Part shown: piece after piece, positions 1 through 9,084 of the stretch
How the letters are laid out: every line of letters starts with the position of its first letter
Numbering within the stretch: the first letter of the stretch is position 1
Assembly (NCBI RefSeq): GCF_000247695.1
Contig: NW_004624742.1
Span: forward strand, 10,383,162-10,447,161
DNA from: Heterocephalus glaber
Lineage: Eukaryota; Chordata; Mammalia; Rodentia; Bathyergidae
DNA: 64,000 nucleotides
Direction of reading: 5' to 3'
Notes under the pieces: generated by a model
The model's database searches: none
Told to the model about the DNA's origin: nothing
The model's input: only the letters and a program-made list of their open reading frames with translations
Made by a program: the position numbers and the translations under genes

Positions 1-1737
1 TGCCCACAGACATTAATTTTAGAGGCATATGCTTTAATAAAATCGACTATTAGTTATTTCTCATATTAAAGCTTAGCCATTTAAACTCGTCTCCAGTTTG
101 GCATTTGAACTACTCTCCAATTATGTAATTACTGTGGTTACACTGGGGGTGCCTACTCCTGTCCTGTTGTCTGGGAATTTCTGTCACTCCCCACGGGTAT
201 TGATAACTGACCTAGAGGTACACACTCTCTCCTGGGTAACAGGAGTGTGAACCAAGCTAGCATTTATCAGACTCTGTATGTGTCTTGTTCCTGTGGTGTG
301 AGTAGTGGAAAATCCATAGAGAGAGGGAGGAAGGAAAGTAGGAAGGGAAGAACCAGGAGTGAGAGAGAGGGGAAAAGGAGGGAGGAAGTGGAGGAGGAAG
401 AAGAGGCAGATGAACACATGGGAGCTGAAATGAGAAAAAAGTTAAACATTTTTTAAGCTTCTGGGTCCATTCTGGTTCAAGATCTGGATGCATTCTTTCC
501 CTTTGGCTCCATGACACATCTTGGACTCCTTATAACAAATATTTTCCTTTTTGTATAACCAAGTTCAAGTTTCTCTCTGTTGCTTGCAGCCAAAGAGCCC
601 TATTCAAAGTACTTGTTTGAAACAATCAAATACTGCCTGATCCAAAAGACCATTCTTTCATTTAATCCATAATTATTTGCTGAACACAGATAGGAATTAA
701 TCGCAATTTTTGTCTTCAAAAACCTCATGTTTAGGTGGGAAGAGAGTGAAATAAATTTGAAAAAACATACACAATGCAGTAAAATACACAAAGTAGGTAA
801 ATATGCCATGTATGTCTTAGATGCAAAACTGAAGGATATATCTTAATAGTGCAGTTACAAAGCAAAGGTAGTGGACTTCACCTGGGGAAGTCAGATGCCA
901 AAGAAAGTGATGCTGGCAGTAATTGTTGAAAAGTGTCACATGCAGCCAAGGGGGGAAGCTTACCCCACAGAGGAGGCGCACGCACAATGTGGGAGGGATA
1001 AAAGCACCTGTGTGTTTAGGATCTTATTCTGAAAAGCTCTGCATGCTAGAGCACCTGGTTCAATGAGGACACGAGGGAATGAGATAAGAGGAAGAGGACC
1101 AAGATGAGCATCGTGCATTCAGACTGACGAATATCGGGTTCAGGGCTCTTGTCTCTATAGAGTGAAATTCAAAGGCTTTATCATCACCCCTCTCACTTCC
1201 GTGAGGCTATGGAAGTGGTCCTTACCCCACTTTTTAGAAAGAAAAATGAGTCACTTGACAGAATTATGGGACTCGTTCGTGAGACCATCTGGGAACCCCA
1301 GGCTTAGGGCTTCAAAGTACAATGGATGCTACCGTTCTTGCTCATGGTCACAGAAAGACTCAAAAGAAAACAAAATCTGAGACAGTGACCCTGAAATTCT
1401 GAGGTCTGGGGAAGTAAATGATAGAAATTGAGATTGATTTCGTAAACACCAGCACAGAACTATAGAAAATAACAGGATATATCAAATGTCAAAGGTTTTT
1501 TTCAGTTATATCTGCTAGGAAACTAATTGGAAAGAAAAATAAGGAAATATTTGGGGAGGAGGATTAAATACATTGCAGAGAATCCCAAAACATCATAAGC
1601 TGGAACATAGGGAGAAAGAAGATAGGGAGAAAAAAGTAAAGGACGAATCTGAAGCCAAGAGAAATGGAGACTATCATGAAAGCAAAGCTGAGGGAGAAAA
1701 GGTATTAAATCTCAAAGGAAACATTAAATTAAGTGAT
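1..1737. other. Single-copy noncoding block
   Basis: I see no coding exon here; the open frames are short and lack family resemblance. A strand-asymmetric purine tract rich in GGA and GAGA lies at about 317-410. Between about 640 and 1000 the sequence has the flavour of a very old interspersed repeat (a TTTGCTGAACACAG-like start followed by an AGGTGGGAAGAGAG segment), but it is too decayed for me to name. Confidence 0.5.
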
Positions 1738-1769
1738 GTGCTCGCTTCAGCAGCACATATACTAAATTG
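1738..1769 (+). pseudogene. 3'-truncated U6 snRNA retrocopy fragment
   Basis: The 32 bases starting GTGCTCGCTTC match the 5' end of U6 spliceosomal RNA, with one substitution (CGGC to CAGC) and one missing A in the ACTAAA run. The match stops after about 32 nt, so the snRNA body and the 3' oligo-U are absent and it cannot be functional. Loss of the 3' end is the reverse of the usual 5' truncation of retrocopies. It is what U6 chimeras made by template switching look like, but I could not name the sequence downstream. Confidence 0.7.
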
Positions 1770-2390
1770 AGTGAGATAGAATCAAATACCCAAAGCAAGA
1801 TGTAAGAATAAAATTAACTTCCCTCGTTCAACTTTCCACTCAAAGTTTTAGTGAAAAACAATATTCTCAGGAGAGAAACAGAACACGTGTGGTGAGGGGT
1901 GTCTACCTGGAACTATCCTGACACAGTTATTGATAATTGCTTGTCCTGAATTAAATGCTTTCATTCTACAGAACCAGATGGCTCGAGCTTGTCTTTTATT
2001 TGGAGGATTTAGTGACATTCAAACAAACTTTGCTACCACACAAAAGTTTAATAAAGTCCAAAGGAATAACTAGTACTTTCCCTAGGCTGTCTAGGAGCTC
2101 CTAATCCAACAGCTCTGGCAGCCCGGCCTCAGTGCCAGGGCTGCTGCCTTTTTATGTTGGTCCTAGATTGCAAAATAGTCCCAGCTGTTAAAAGACTTCG
2201 TACCCCTTTCTCATTAGACCTGTGCAAGAGAAGCAAGGGTCCCTGTGCACCTGCTCAGCAACTGGATCCAGGCACTCCAGTTGTAGAATGGTGTTCTGCA
2301 CCCTGGAACATTTAACATGATTTCTGAAACTACCAGCCCATGTAGACTCCTCCCTTTGAAGTCCTTCTCAAAATTTAAGTGCCTATGAAT
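1770..2390. other. Unassigned noncoding block
   Basis: Single-copy sequence with no convincing exon. It contains a short GC-rich patch near 2100-2150. Nothing else recognised. Confidence 0.45.
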
Positions 2391-2535
2391 CATTCGAGAC
2401 CTTGTTAAAATACAGTAGGGTTGGGGTGGAGCCTGAGACTCTATATTCGTTGGAAGTGCTGGCCCCAGACACACCTCTGTGGTCCTGATGCTGTGGACCA
2501 GACTTCGCACAGTGAGATTGCAGAGGGTCCTCAAA
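2391..2535 (+). mobile_element. MER5-like hAT DNA transposon fragment
   Basis: The stretch has the order typical of MER5A/B non-autonomous hAT (Charlie) elements: CTTGTTAAAATACAG, then GGGGTGGAGCCTGAGA, then CTGATGCTGTGGACCAGAC. The terminal inverted repeats are not clear. This is an old, decayed element and its assignment rests on remembered consensus. Confidence 0.55.
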
Positions 2536-3395
2536 GATGAGAATCTGAGCAATCATTTAAGAGACTTCAAACATACATCCGGTTAGGACAGGTGATTCCA
2601 AAGCAGAAACGGCCATGAGATGCAGGAACTTTTATAAAGCGTTCATATCAGCTGCTGCAACACCATCCCCAAAACAGTGACTTTCACAATGTGCCAGCTG
2701 GAGGTTGAGATAATCACAGGACTTCAGATAGGGACTTTATTGCCAGGACAGATAATCATACCAAAAAGAGGAAGAGAGCCAGGAGGCATTCAAATCTCTG
2801 GTCGAATATGACTTGCAATTTATTATCATGTGAAAAGCATAAGTGGTGGCAGCATTGTGATTTTTTTTTTAGGATATAGAAAAATTGATAGCATCAGAGT
2901 TGAGCTATCTCCTGCCAATGGCCCCTCCCGATGCAGTCCCATCCTCCGCAGACCTGGAGGGCCTTACTCATCCTCATCTATCAAGGGGTCACGTGTGGTT
3001 ACTCAAGTGAGATAGAAAGATTGCAAAAGCAGCGTGACAAGGCGAGGGACCCTTCACGCCACAAGAATATCGTTTGGAACAACGGACAGTCATTATCCCA
3101 GAGGTTGTGTTGCATCAGGTATTGCTCCTGTTTAGGAAGGGAGAGGTCACAGTAATGGTGATAAAGAAGCGCATTCCGAGGGAGTGGCTGGGGCCCTGAG
3201 GCCTGGGTCCTCTGACTTCACGCTGATTGCCCAGAGCCCTTTGGGATCCTGGAGAGACCTCCCTACCTAAGAGAGAGCTGCTGCAGCTCATGTCATTAAG
3301 AGGCCTTGGTTGTCTTCAGGCGATCGCTTAGATTTTTTTTTTTTTGTTACCTTATTACCAATCTGCCTTTCTTAGCAGAGGTCATGAAATGGGCA
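2536..3395. other. Unassigned noncoding block
   Basis: No exon or named repeat recognised. Short T runs occur near 2862 and 3335. The block lies just upstream of the CR1/L3 reverse-transcriptase fossil and might contain further unrecognised LINE sequence. Confidence 0.45.
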
Positions 3396-3640
3396 GGAGA
3401 TGTCTCATCTTCGTTATAATCCTCTGTTTGAAACATTTCAATTAAGCTTCAGATCAGGCCCTAGAACTGAGGCAGTTTTAACGAGGGGAAGTAATGATCT
3501 TCTGTTGCAGGTGGTTTCTGGCACACCATCAGTTTTAATTCTTCTTGATCTTTCTGCACCCTTTGATAGCCGGGATCAAGGGTTCTCTTTCTATGCTTCA
3601 AGCACACTGGAGGACTTTTAGGGACTGCACTGACATGGTT
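3396..3640 (+). mobile_element. CR1/L3-type LINE reverse-transcriptase fossil
   Basis: The plus-strand frame at 3400-3621 contains an F-x-S-F-R-S-G block, then T-E-A-V-L, then a SNDLLL stretch and the motif SVLILLDLSAPFD. This is the order of the N-terminal reverse-transcriptase blocks (RT domains 1-3) of CR1/L3-clade LINEs, where the last motif normally reads LLDLSAAFDTVDH. The D of LLDLSA corresponds to the first catalytic aspartate. The frame then breaks and similarity fades, with a second frame from 3545 picking up short pieces. CR1/L3 activity in the mammalian lineage is very old, so readable protein similarity is notable, though probably without function. Confidence 0.7.
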
Positions 3641-4574
3641 TTCATCCCTGCAGTCTCAGCGAGCTGGTTGTCACCTGCAAGTTCTCCACGCTTGTTCAAT
3701 TTACCAAAGATTAAAAGACAGCTGAAAAGACAGGGCCCATGTGCTCAACTGTGAGCATCTGCATGTGTTCCCAAGGCAAGTGAACATCAGGAGAATTCCG
3801 CCAAGACGGTGGGATAACCCCTTTGATTCCCGCTCCTCTGGAGGAAGGGCAGGAGGACACAGGGAGTACGCGGTGGTGGCTTTAGTGGGGTGCACGCTGG
3901 GGTGCGTGTGCCTGGGTATCGGCAAAGGAGGCTTTTGCAGGTGTCACTAGTTTCCTATTGGAGGGCTCTGGTTCTTGTGGAATTTCATTTCCTTAACTAT
4001 AACATGGATATTTTAAGAAAAAAAATTCTTTTCCAATAGATTTATCACATTTTTCATCCTGGGTAAGGGGCAGGAAAGACAGATAAAATAAATACGTACC
4101 TTCTTTCAGCAGTGAAGAATTTCATTTTACTTATTATTTAACAATGCTTGAGCTGTACCAGGTGCCTTACTCATTGTTGGGCTGTCCCTAAGGGAACAGC
4201 AATGAGTAAGATAAATGATCTCTGCCCCCAGGAATTTAGTCTGCACTGAAGGACTCATACTGAAAAAAAAATTATGCACACAACTGTTTAAAACTTGAGC
4301 TCATTGTGCGGGAGTGTGCAGCTTCCTGTGTGCACGTGTAGGGGGAGAACAGTGTCTGGGGTAGGCAGGGTGCCACAGAGGTGAGGCAAGGCATGGAAGG
4401 AAATAAAAGGCATCTTCCCCAAGAAGGAGCTATCAGCAGGTGTCTGTGGGTGTGGATGTCAGCTCCAAGCACCTCTCACGCAGCCAGCCTGTACTCCAAG
4501 GAAGCACAGTTAAGCATCCCTGTATTCTGTGGCTCCCTGCTGTGGAGCAGCCTCGTGGCTTCGAGCTCAGACTC
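3641..4574. other. Unassigned noncoding block with an ancient SINE/LINE-like remnant
   Basis: No exon is supported. Around 4120-4255 a pattern of CTTGAGCTGTACCAGGTGCC followed by AACAGCAATGAGTAAGA and CCCAGGAATTTAG recalls an old MIR/L3-class repeat, too decayed to assign. The rest appears single-copy. Confidence 0.4.
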
Positions 4575-4735
4575 TGCCTGGAGTCCCTACTGCCACTCTC
4601 ATCTTGGTCACTCAACATGTGATCCTAGGCAAGTGTGCCTCCAATGCCTCAACTGCAAAGTGGGACTCATAGAAGCACCGACCCCTGGGGTTAATCTGAG
4701 GATTAAGTGAATCAACAAGTATCAAGTGCTTACAA
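4575..4735 (+). mobile_element. MIR SINE fragment
   Basis: It retains the MIR order: a TGTGATCCTAGGCAAGT block, CCTCAACTGCAAAGTGGGA, then GAGGATTAAGTGAATCAA and AAGTGCTTAC. The MIR core and 3' segment are readable and the tRNA-like head is lost. MIRs are mammal-wide and inactive, so this marks old, undisturbed DNA. Confidence 0.65.
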
Positions 4736-5229
4736 CTGTGCACGAGAGTGTTTGCTGTCATTACAAAGGTCAAATGTGCTCTTTCTGCTTCTGCTGGGAG
4801 CAGCAGCATCCTCTCCCTTCAAAGCTGCTTCTTCTGCCTCTCCCTGCCAGCACTGGTCGGGCCTGCAGCTGAGTGCGCTTAAAAACAGCCTTTCCCTGGC
4901 CAGGGGCGTGTCCTGTCGCAGTTCTGCTACCTGCTCTGCAGCAGGTTCCCGCCTTCTGCAATGAGGACTGTCCTCCCGCCAGGACACTGGAAATGGATCA
5001 TTTGAAAGAAATGACTCCCTGTGCCTTTTCATTCCTTAAGCTGTTCTCACTTGCAACCAGATGGTTTATCAGGAAGGGTATCAGCAAATACTGTGTGCTT
5101 TACTGCCGTTAGATGGCACTGGCATTGAATTGAAAAAGCCTTAAAAATGGCCATCAATCATTTGATATACGTAGGCAGTGATCTATATTGATATGGCTCC
5201 AGCCACCAACTGAAATGGTTGTCTTTCAT
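4736..5229. other. Unassigned noncoding block
   Basis: Mixed composition, with a GC-richer part at about 4790-4990 that gives short overlapping open frames on both strands. None has a recognisable motif or splice context. Nothing else seen. Confidence 0.45.
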
Positions 5230-5400
5230 TTTACCCTTTATATGAGGGTTATTACAGTGCACACCACTTACAACAGACATGGTTATTATGGACAATTGGT
5301 TATAGTGGACAAAAACTGATTTCCCAAACCAAACATATTAAATCCAATACATTTTTCATAGGTTACAACCGACAGAAACCTTGGATTCAGCTGACATTTT
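5230..5400 (+). mobile_element. Possible Tigger/pogo-like DNA transposon remnant
   Basis: Repeated phrases of the type TTACAACAGACA, TTATTATGGACAATTGG, TTATAGTGGACAAAA and GGTTACAACCGACAG resemble the terminal regions of Tigger-group elements. No complete terminal inverted repeats or TA duplication could be fixed by eye, so this is tentative. Confidence 0.35.
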
Positions 5401-6284
5401 CCTGGGGCTTTAATGACATTACTATAGGACTCCAAAGAGGGAAAGGAGGGATGGCAGGTACCGAAATGAGGCCAGGGAACACCAGAGGTTTCATTTCTGA
5501 CAAAATAATTATCTAAGGGAGGGGAGTGTGTTGGAGTTAACCCCCAGAGTGCCCCTGCTCAGGTGACAAGGCCTCTGCTACAGTTTCTCTGCACACCCCC
5601 ACCCAGCCAGGGGCCTCATTACCTGGTGGTGGTGGGCGGCAAGGAAATGCAAACCTGCCCCACACAGCCTCCTTTCTGGAAGACAGCCAGGCCACCACTG
5701 GTGGCATCCTGCCCGTGAAGGCCATGGAGCCAGTGAGGATTTTTGTTGTTCTTGATACATTCAGGCGGACAGCCCTCTTTAAGCAGCATCTAAGAGACTG
5801 AATGGGGGCTGGTGAATGGATCCTGGAAATCCTTGCCTTAATTTCTGTTGATTCCTAAAGCTAGGGTCATGGGAACGGCATGGAAGCCGCTGTCAGATTG
5901 TTTAATGCCACTGAGAGCTTTCCTTTCTGGGACTCTGCTTGTCCCCTAAGAGATCTGGGCTCAAGGGTATCCAGATTTACTAGTTAGCTGTAGAAAGCCA
6001 GCTGACTCCCATGCCATGAGCTGTCTGCTCAACTTTTCCCAGAGCCCAGCTATTCTACCCTGCTCTGCTCTCCCCCATCCCCTCCAAGGGAAAGAACTGG
6101 GCATGGGATTCGTGGGCAGAATAGATAAAAATGACAGGGCGCTTTGCTCACTAGGAATGTGGACCTCTGAAATGGCAGGAGCTCTAGAGTTAACTGAATG
6201 TGTGCGAGTCTGATGCCCTCTCCTCTCCTCTCGTGGCCCTCTCCTCCTGTCTCTAGTTTGCCCCTCATTACTGTAGTGTTAGCT
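5401..6284. other. Unassigned noncoding block
   Basis: Single-copy in appearance. Short frames on both strands at 5537-5760 follow a GC-richer patch and show no protein-family feature. Nothing else recognised. Confidence 0.45.
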
Positions 6285-6425
6285 CTTACTTATTTGTCTG
6301 TCCACCCACCCTGTGCTCACCAGTTCCTTAAGGACTGGGATGAACCTAGTTTATCTCAGTATCTCGGGTGCCAGGCGCTCGTAGGTGCTTATATATTGTT
6401 GAATGAATGTAAATGTTTCCTATCC
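6285..6425 (+). mobile_element. L2 LINE 3' end fragment
   Basis: The series CAGTTCCTTAAGGACTGGGATG, CTCAGTATCTC, GGTGCCAGGCGC, then AGGTGCTTATATATTGTTGAATGAATG follows the L2 3' UTR pattern (keep-the-total-low summary: last-use, most-common-value and NNTGAATGAATG tail). Old and inactive. Confidence 0.5.
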
Positions 6426-7130
6426 CATTTAGATGCTTGACCTTGGAGATGGTTAAGATTCAGTTTTAGGATTATGTCTGGTGTGTTTTATTTTCAGGGC
6501 ATTCAACAGTGTATTGCCCGATAAAGAAATGCAGCTGCTCCCTTCGGTTCTGAATTCTTCCCTCCCTTGTCCTGCCCTCCCTCCCCAGCTCCTCTCAGCT
6601 CAGGCCAGTCACTTGGCTTGTCAGAAGTCAGATGTAACTGAAAGAGCAGGCCTCAGGGCCTGACCCCACAGTGCAACCTTAACCAAGGGCTGAAGTAACT
6701 CACCAACCTCAGTTTCCTCATAAAAAAAACCCCTGCTCTCCCTGCCCAATCTACCTCATCCAGTAATAAGATACACACAGAACTGCTTTGAAAATCATAG
6801 AGTACTGTATACCAAGGTTTAAAACAGCACTTCCCCTTTATGCTGTTTGATTCCTTCACCCTCAAGCAATTAGACCAATGATTTATCAAGATCGTTCTGA
6901 TAGGACTGAAAGTTGGGCAGGGCGAGGCCACTCCCTGTTGCTTGACCTGGCACCGTGCTTCAGGGCCAATCGGCCCTCCATCCAAACTAAGACGACCAGC
7001 CCAGCGGGTTCAGCCATACCCCCTCAGCATCAACTTCCCTCAGATGACTAACCTAATAATTCGTTCCCACGGTCCGTGCTTGAAAGAAATTTTCTCTCTA
7101 GGGAAAAAAAACCTCTTGGACACTGCTAGA
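6426..7130. other. Unassigned noncoding block
   Basis: No exon or repeat that I can name. CT-rich at about 6555-6600. It leads into a short cluster of GC boxes. Confidence 0.4.
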
Positions 7131-7232
7131 GGTGCTGCGCTGCAGTCCGCGGGACCTGTTCTTTTTCTGCTTCTTCTGGCCCCGCCCTAATGCCACGCCC
7201 CTCCTCCAGAGCCCCGCCCCCTCCACAGCTCT
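7131..7232. promoter_or_regulatory. GC-box/CACCC cluster
   Basis: About 100 bp that is far more GC-rich than its surroundings. It carries two CCCCGCCC GC boxes and one ACGCCCCTCC CACCC-like box within 40 bp (about 7180-7222), the kind of spacing bound by SP/KLF factors. There is no TATA box and no adjacent exon, so a promoter role is only possible. Confidence 0.3.
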
Positions 7233-7476
7233 GCAAGTCAAAAGTTGGAAGTGGTTTTGGTGGTCCCCACTCCAGCAACACCAATTTTAAACACAAAATT
7301 TAAACATTTTCTGAGGTGTTGGTCACTGTTAAAAATGTTTTGATCTGTGTGAACTTTGCAAACACATTCCAAAGACATTCCAGTACTGAGTTCTTAGACA
7401 TTTTCATTGGCCCTTCCGGCTTCTATGCTTTTTCCCCTGGGACATAGGATTAAAAGTGAAGTCAGAAAATGGGGAC

Positions 7477-7544
7477 CAGGGCTGGAGATTTAGCTCAGTG
7501 GCTCTGCGCGCAAGCGCAAGGCCCTGAATTCAATCTCCAGTACC

Positions 7545-7545
<1 letters not shown>
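7477..7545 (+). mobile_element. ID-type SINE (young subfamily)
   Basis: A tRNA-derived SINE with the internal A box (TTTAGCTCAGTGG) and B box (a TTCAATCTC variant) of a polymerase III promoter. It is flanked by a perfect 10-bp target-site duplication, AAATGGGGAC, at 7467-7476 and 7631-7640. Its tail has become the microsatellite that follows. It landed in an older L1 3' UTR. Confidence 0.85.
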
Positions 7546-7595
<50 letters not shown>

Positions 7596-7630
7596 AGGAA
7601 GGAAGGAAGGAAGGAAGGAAGGAAGGAAGG
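7546..7630 (+). repeat. (GAAA)n-(GGAA)n microsatellite from an ID tail
   Basis: About eleven GAAA units pass without a break into about nine GGAA units. The tract sits exactly between the SINE body and its right target-site duplication, so it grew from the A-rich tail of the insertion. Confidence 0.95.
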
Positions 7631-7640
7631 AAATGGGGAC

Positions 7641-7905
7641 TAAAATACAGTATGATAAAAGGAATAAGTCCTAATGTTCTGTGGCACGATAGGCTGGCTG
7701 TAGTTTACAGCAATTTGTTATAGATTGTATAAAGTAGAAGAGAAATTGGAAGTCCCCAGCACAAAGAAGTGGTGTGTGGTATACAAACGCTATTAAGTTG
7801 TATTGATCAATACACACTGTGTATATGTATCAAATTATCACACTCTACCGTGTAAATAGGCACCATTATTACATGCCAACTAAAAAATTATTTTAAAAAG
7901 AAGAG
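7641..7905 (+). mobile_element. L1 3' UTR fragment interrupted by an ID element
   Basis: The order GGCACGATAGGCTGGCTGTAG, TTATAGATTGTATAAAGTA, then CACACTGTGTATATGTATCAA and an A-rich end is that of the 3' UTR of older mammalian L1 (L1M-type) elements. A few tens of bases of the same element may lie left of the ID insertion. No ORF2 remains. Confidence 0.65.
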
Positions 7906-7924
7906 GGCCCCAGAGGATCAGTGC

Positions 7925-8150
7925 TGGGTTCTCATTTCAGCTCTGCCTTTCTCACCAGCTAGGTAAAGCTGAGCAAGTTCCATACCTCTCTCTTCCTTGG
8001 CTTTTCCATCTGTAAAATGGGGATTATAGCGGTAGAGGAGTAGTCTCTTCGTAGAGTTTTTGTAATGACTAAAAGACTGAACGCATGTAAACGGAAAAGC
8101 ACCTGGTACCCAGTCAGTGCTGGATAAAGGTTACTGTTAAGATTTGCATT
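7925..8150 (+). mobile_element. MIR SINE
   Basis: A well-preserved MIR: GCTCTGCCTTTCTCACCAGC, GAGCAAGTTCC, CCATCTGTAAAATGGGGATT, then TGACTAAAAGACTGAACGCA and AGCACCTGGTACCCAGTCAG. A second short MIR-like piece (CATGTAAAGTGCTTAGCACAG) follows at about 8205-8235. Confidence 0.75.
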
Positions 8151-8925
8151 TGGGGAAAAATAATCATTCCTTCCTCACTTGGTTCTGATGAAAATAAATA
8201 ACCTGGATGCATGTAAAGTGCTTAGCACAGTTCTTGGCAAGAAAGTGCAAGGCAAAGGTAAGCTCTGCTCCCTGTCTGAAATGCCCTGTCCCCAGCTCTA
8301 CCTCTCCAGCTCTTCCCTAACCTAAGCCCCAGCACGCGCCCCCTTCCTATTCCAAAAAGCCTTTTCTTACTGGTCTAGCTGAAAGCAACTTTGTCTCACC
8401 CGACTTCCCAAAAGCCTAGTATTTTCAGTTGTTCACATGTGGAATTAACTGGCTCCTGTCACGTAGCATAGTAATTTGTGCATATACCATCTCTCCAGTC
8501 TTACTGGAAGCTCACGGAGGGCAGGGTCTGGATTAAAATTATGTGAGCCTTACCTGTCATAAGCCCTTGATAGACATTTGTGGATATATTAAGAAATGAA
8601 AGGATGTTTGATGAAAATGTGAATTCAATCATGTAATGAAAAGATATTTAAGGGTGGAACTTTTTTGGATTCATTTCTTTCAAGCTGTGTCCCATTTCCT
8701 TCCCTTGGGCCGGACAGTAGTAGGAATCTCTGCTGAAGTCACTGCTGGAGTAAGGCAGAGAACAAATGCACAGAATAAAGTCTAAGGTCTACTCCAACCC
8801 AGGGTGAGAGGCATCAGCACAAAATGAGTTATTAGAGTAAGAGTGCAAAAGAAAAATAGATAATTCTCTCTTTTGGTAATTGAAAAGAAACCCAAAACAG
8901 TGCTAAACTCTTGGGCTTATAAAAT
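8151..8925. other. Noncoding block with L2-like remnant
   Basis: At about 8500-8595 the phrases GAAGCTCACGGAGGGCAGG and CCCTTGATAGACATTTGTGG resemble an L2 3' end on the plus strand. The remainder is unassigned. Confidence 0.4.
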
Positions 8926-9084
8926 GCTGGACATGGTAGTAGATGCCTGTAATTCCAGCATTCGGGAGGCTGAAGCAGGAGGATCACCATGAGTTCAGGG
9001 CCAGCCTAGGGTACTTAATGAGCTCAAGATTAGCCTCAACTTCATAGTGAGACCCTGTCTCAGAAAAAACAAACAGAAAAACTC
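8926..9084 (+). mobile_element. B1 SINE
   Basis: A 7SL-derived B1 with the expected landmarks: ATGGTAGTAGATGCCTGTAAT (A box region), GGGAGGCTGAAGCAGGAGGAT, GAGTTCAGGGCCAGCC, and GAGACCCTGTCTCAGAAAA with an A-rich tail. It has an extra direct-repeat-like segment in the middle (CAGCCTAGGG and TTAGCCTCAAC), as in full-length rodent B1 with an internal duplication. Confidence 0.85.

Noticed and set aside
317..410. Coding potential of the purine-rich tract (E/R/K-rich peptide on plus strand)
   Set aside because: Low-complexity GGA/GAGA sequence; peptides in several frames and on the opposite strand are composition artefacts.
5690..5712. CTCF-like sequence around CCACTGGTGGCAT
   Set aside because: It differs from the core at the central AGGGG positions; too weak to report.
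7490..7540. tRNA gene (A and B boxes present)
   Set aside because: The body matches the ID SINE, lacks a foldable acceptor and anticodon arm set, and is flanked by a tail and target duplications. Same for the other ID copies.
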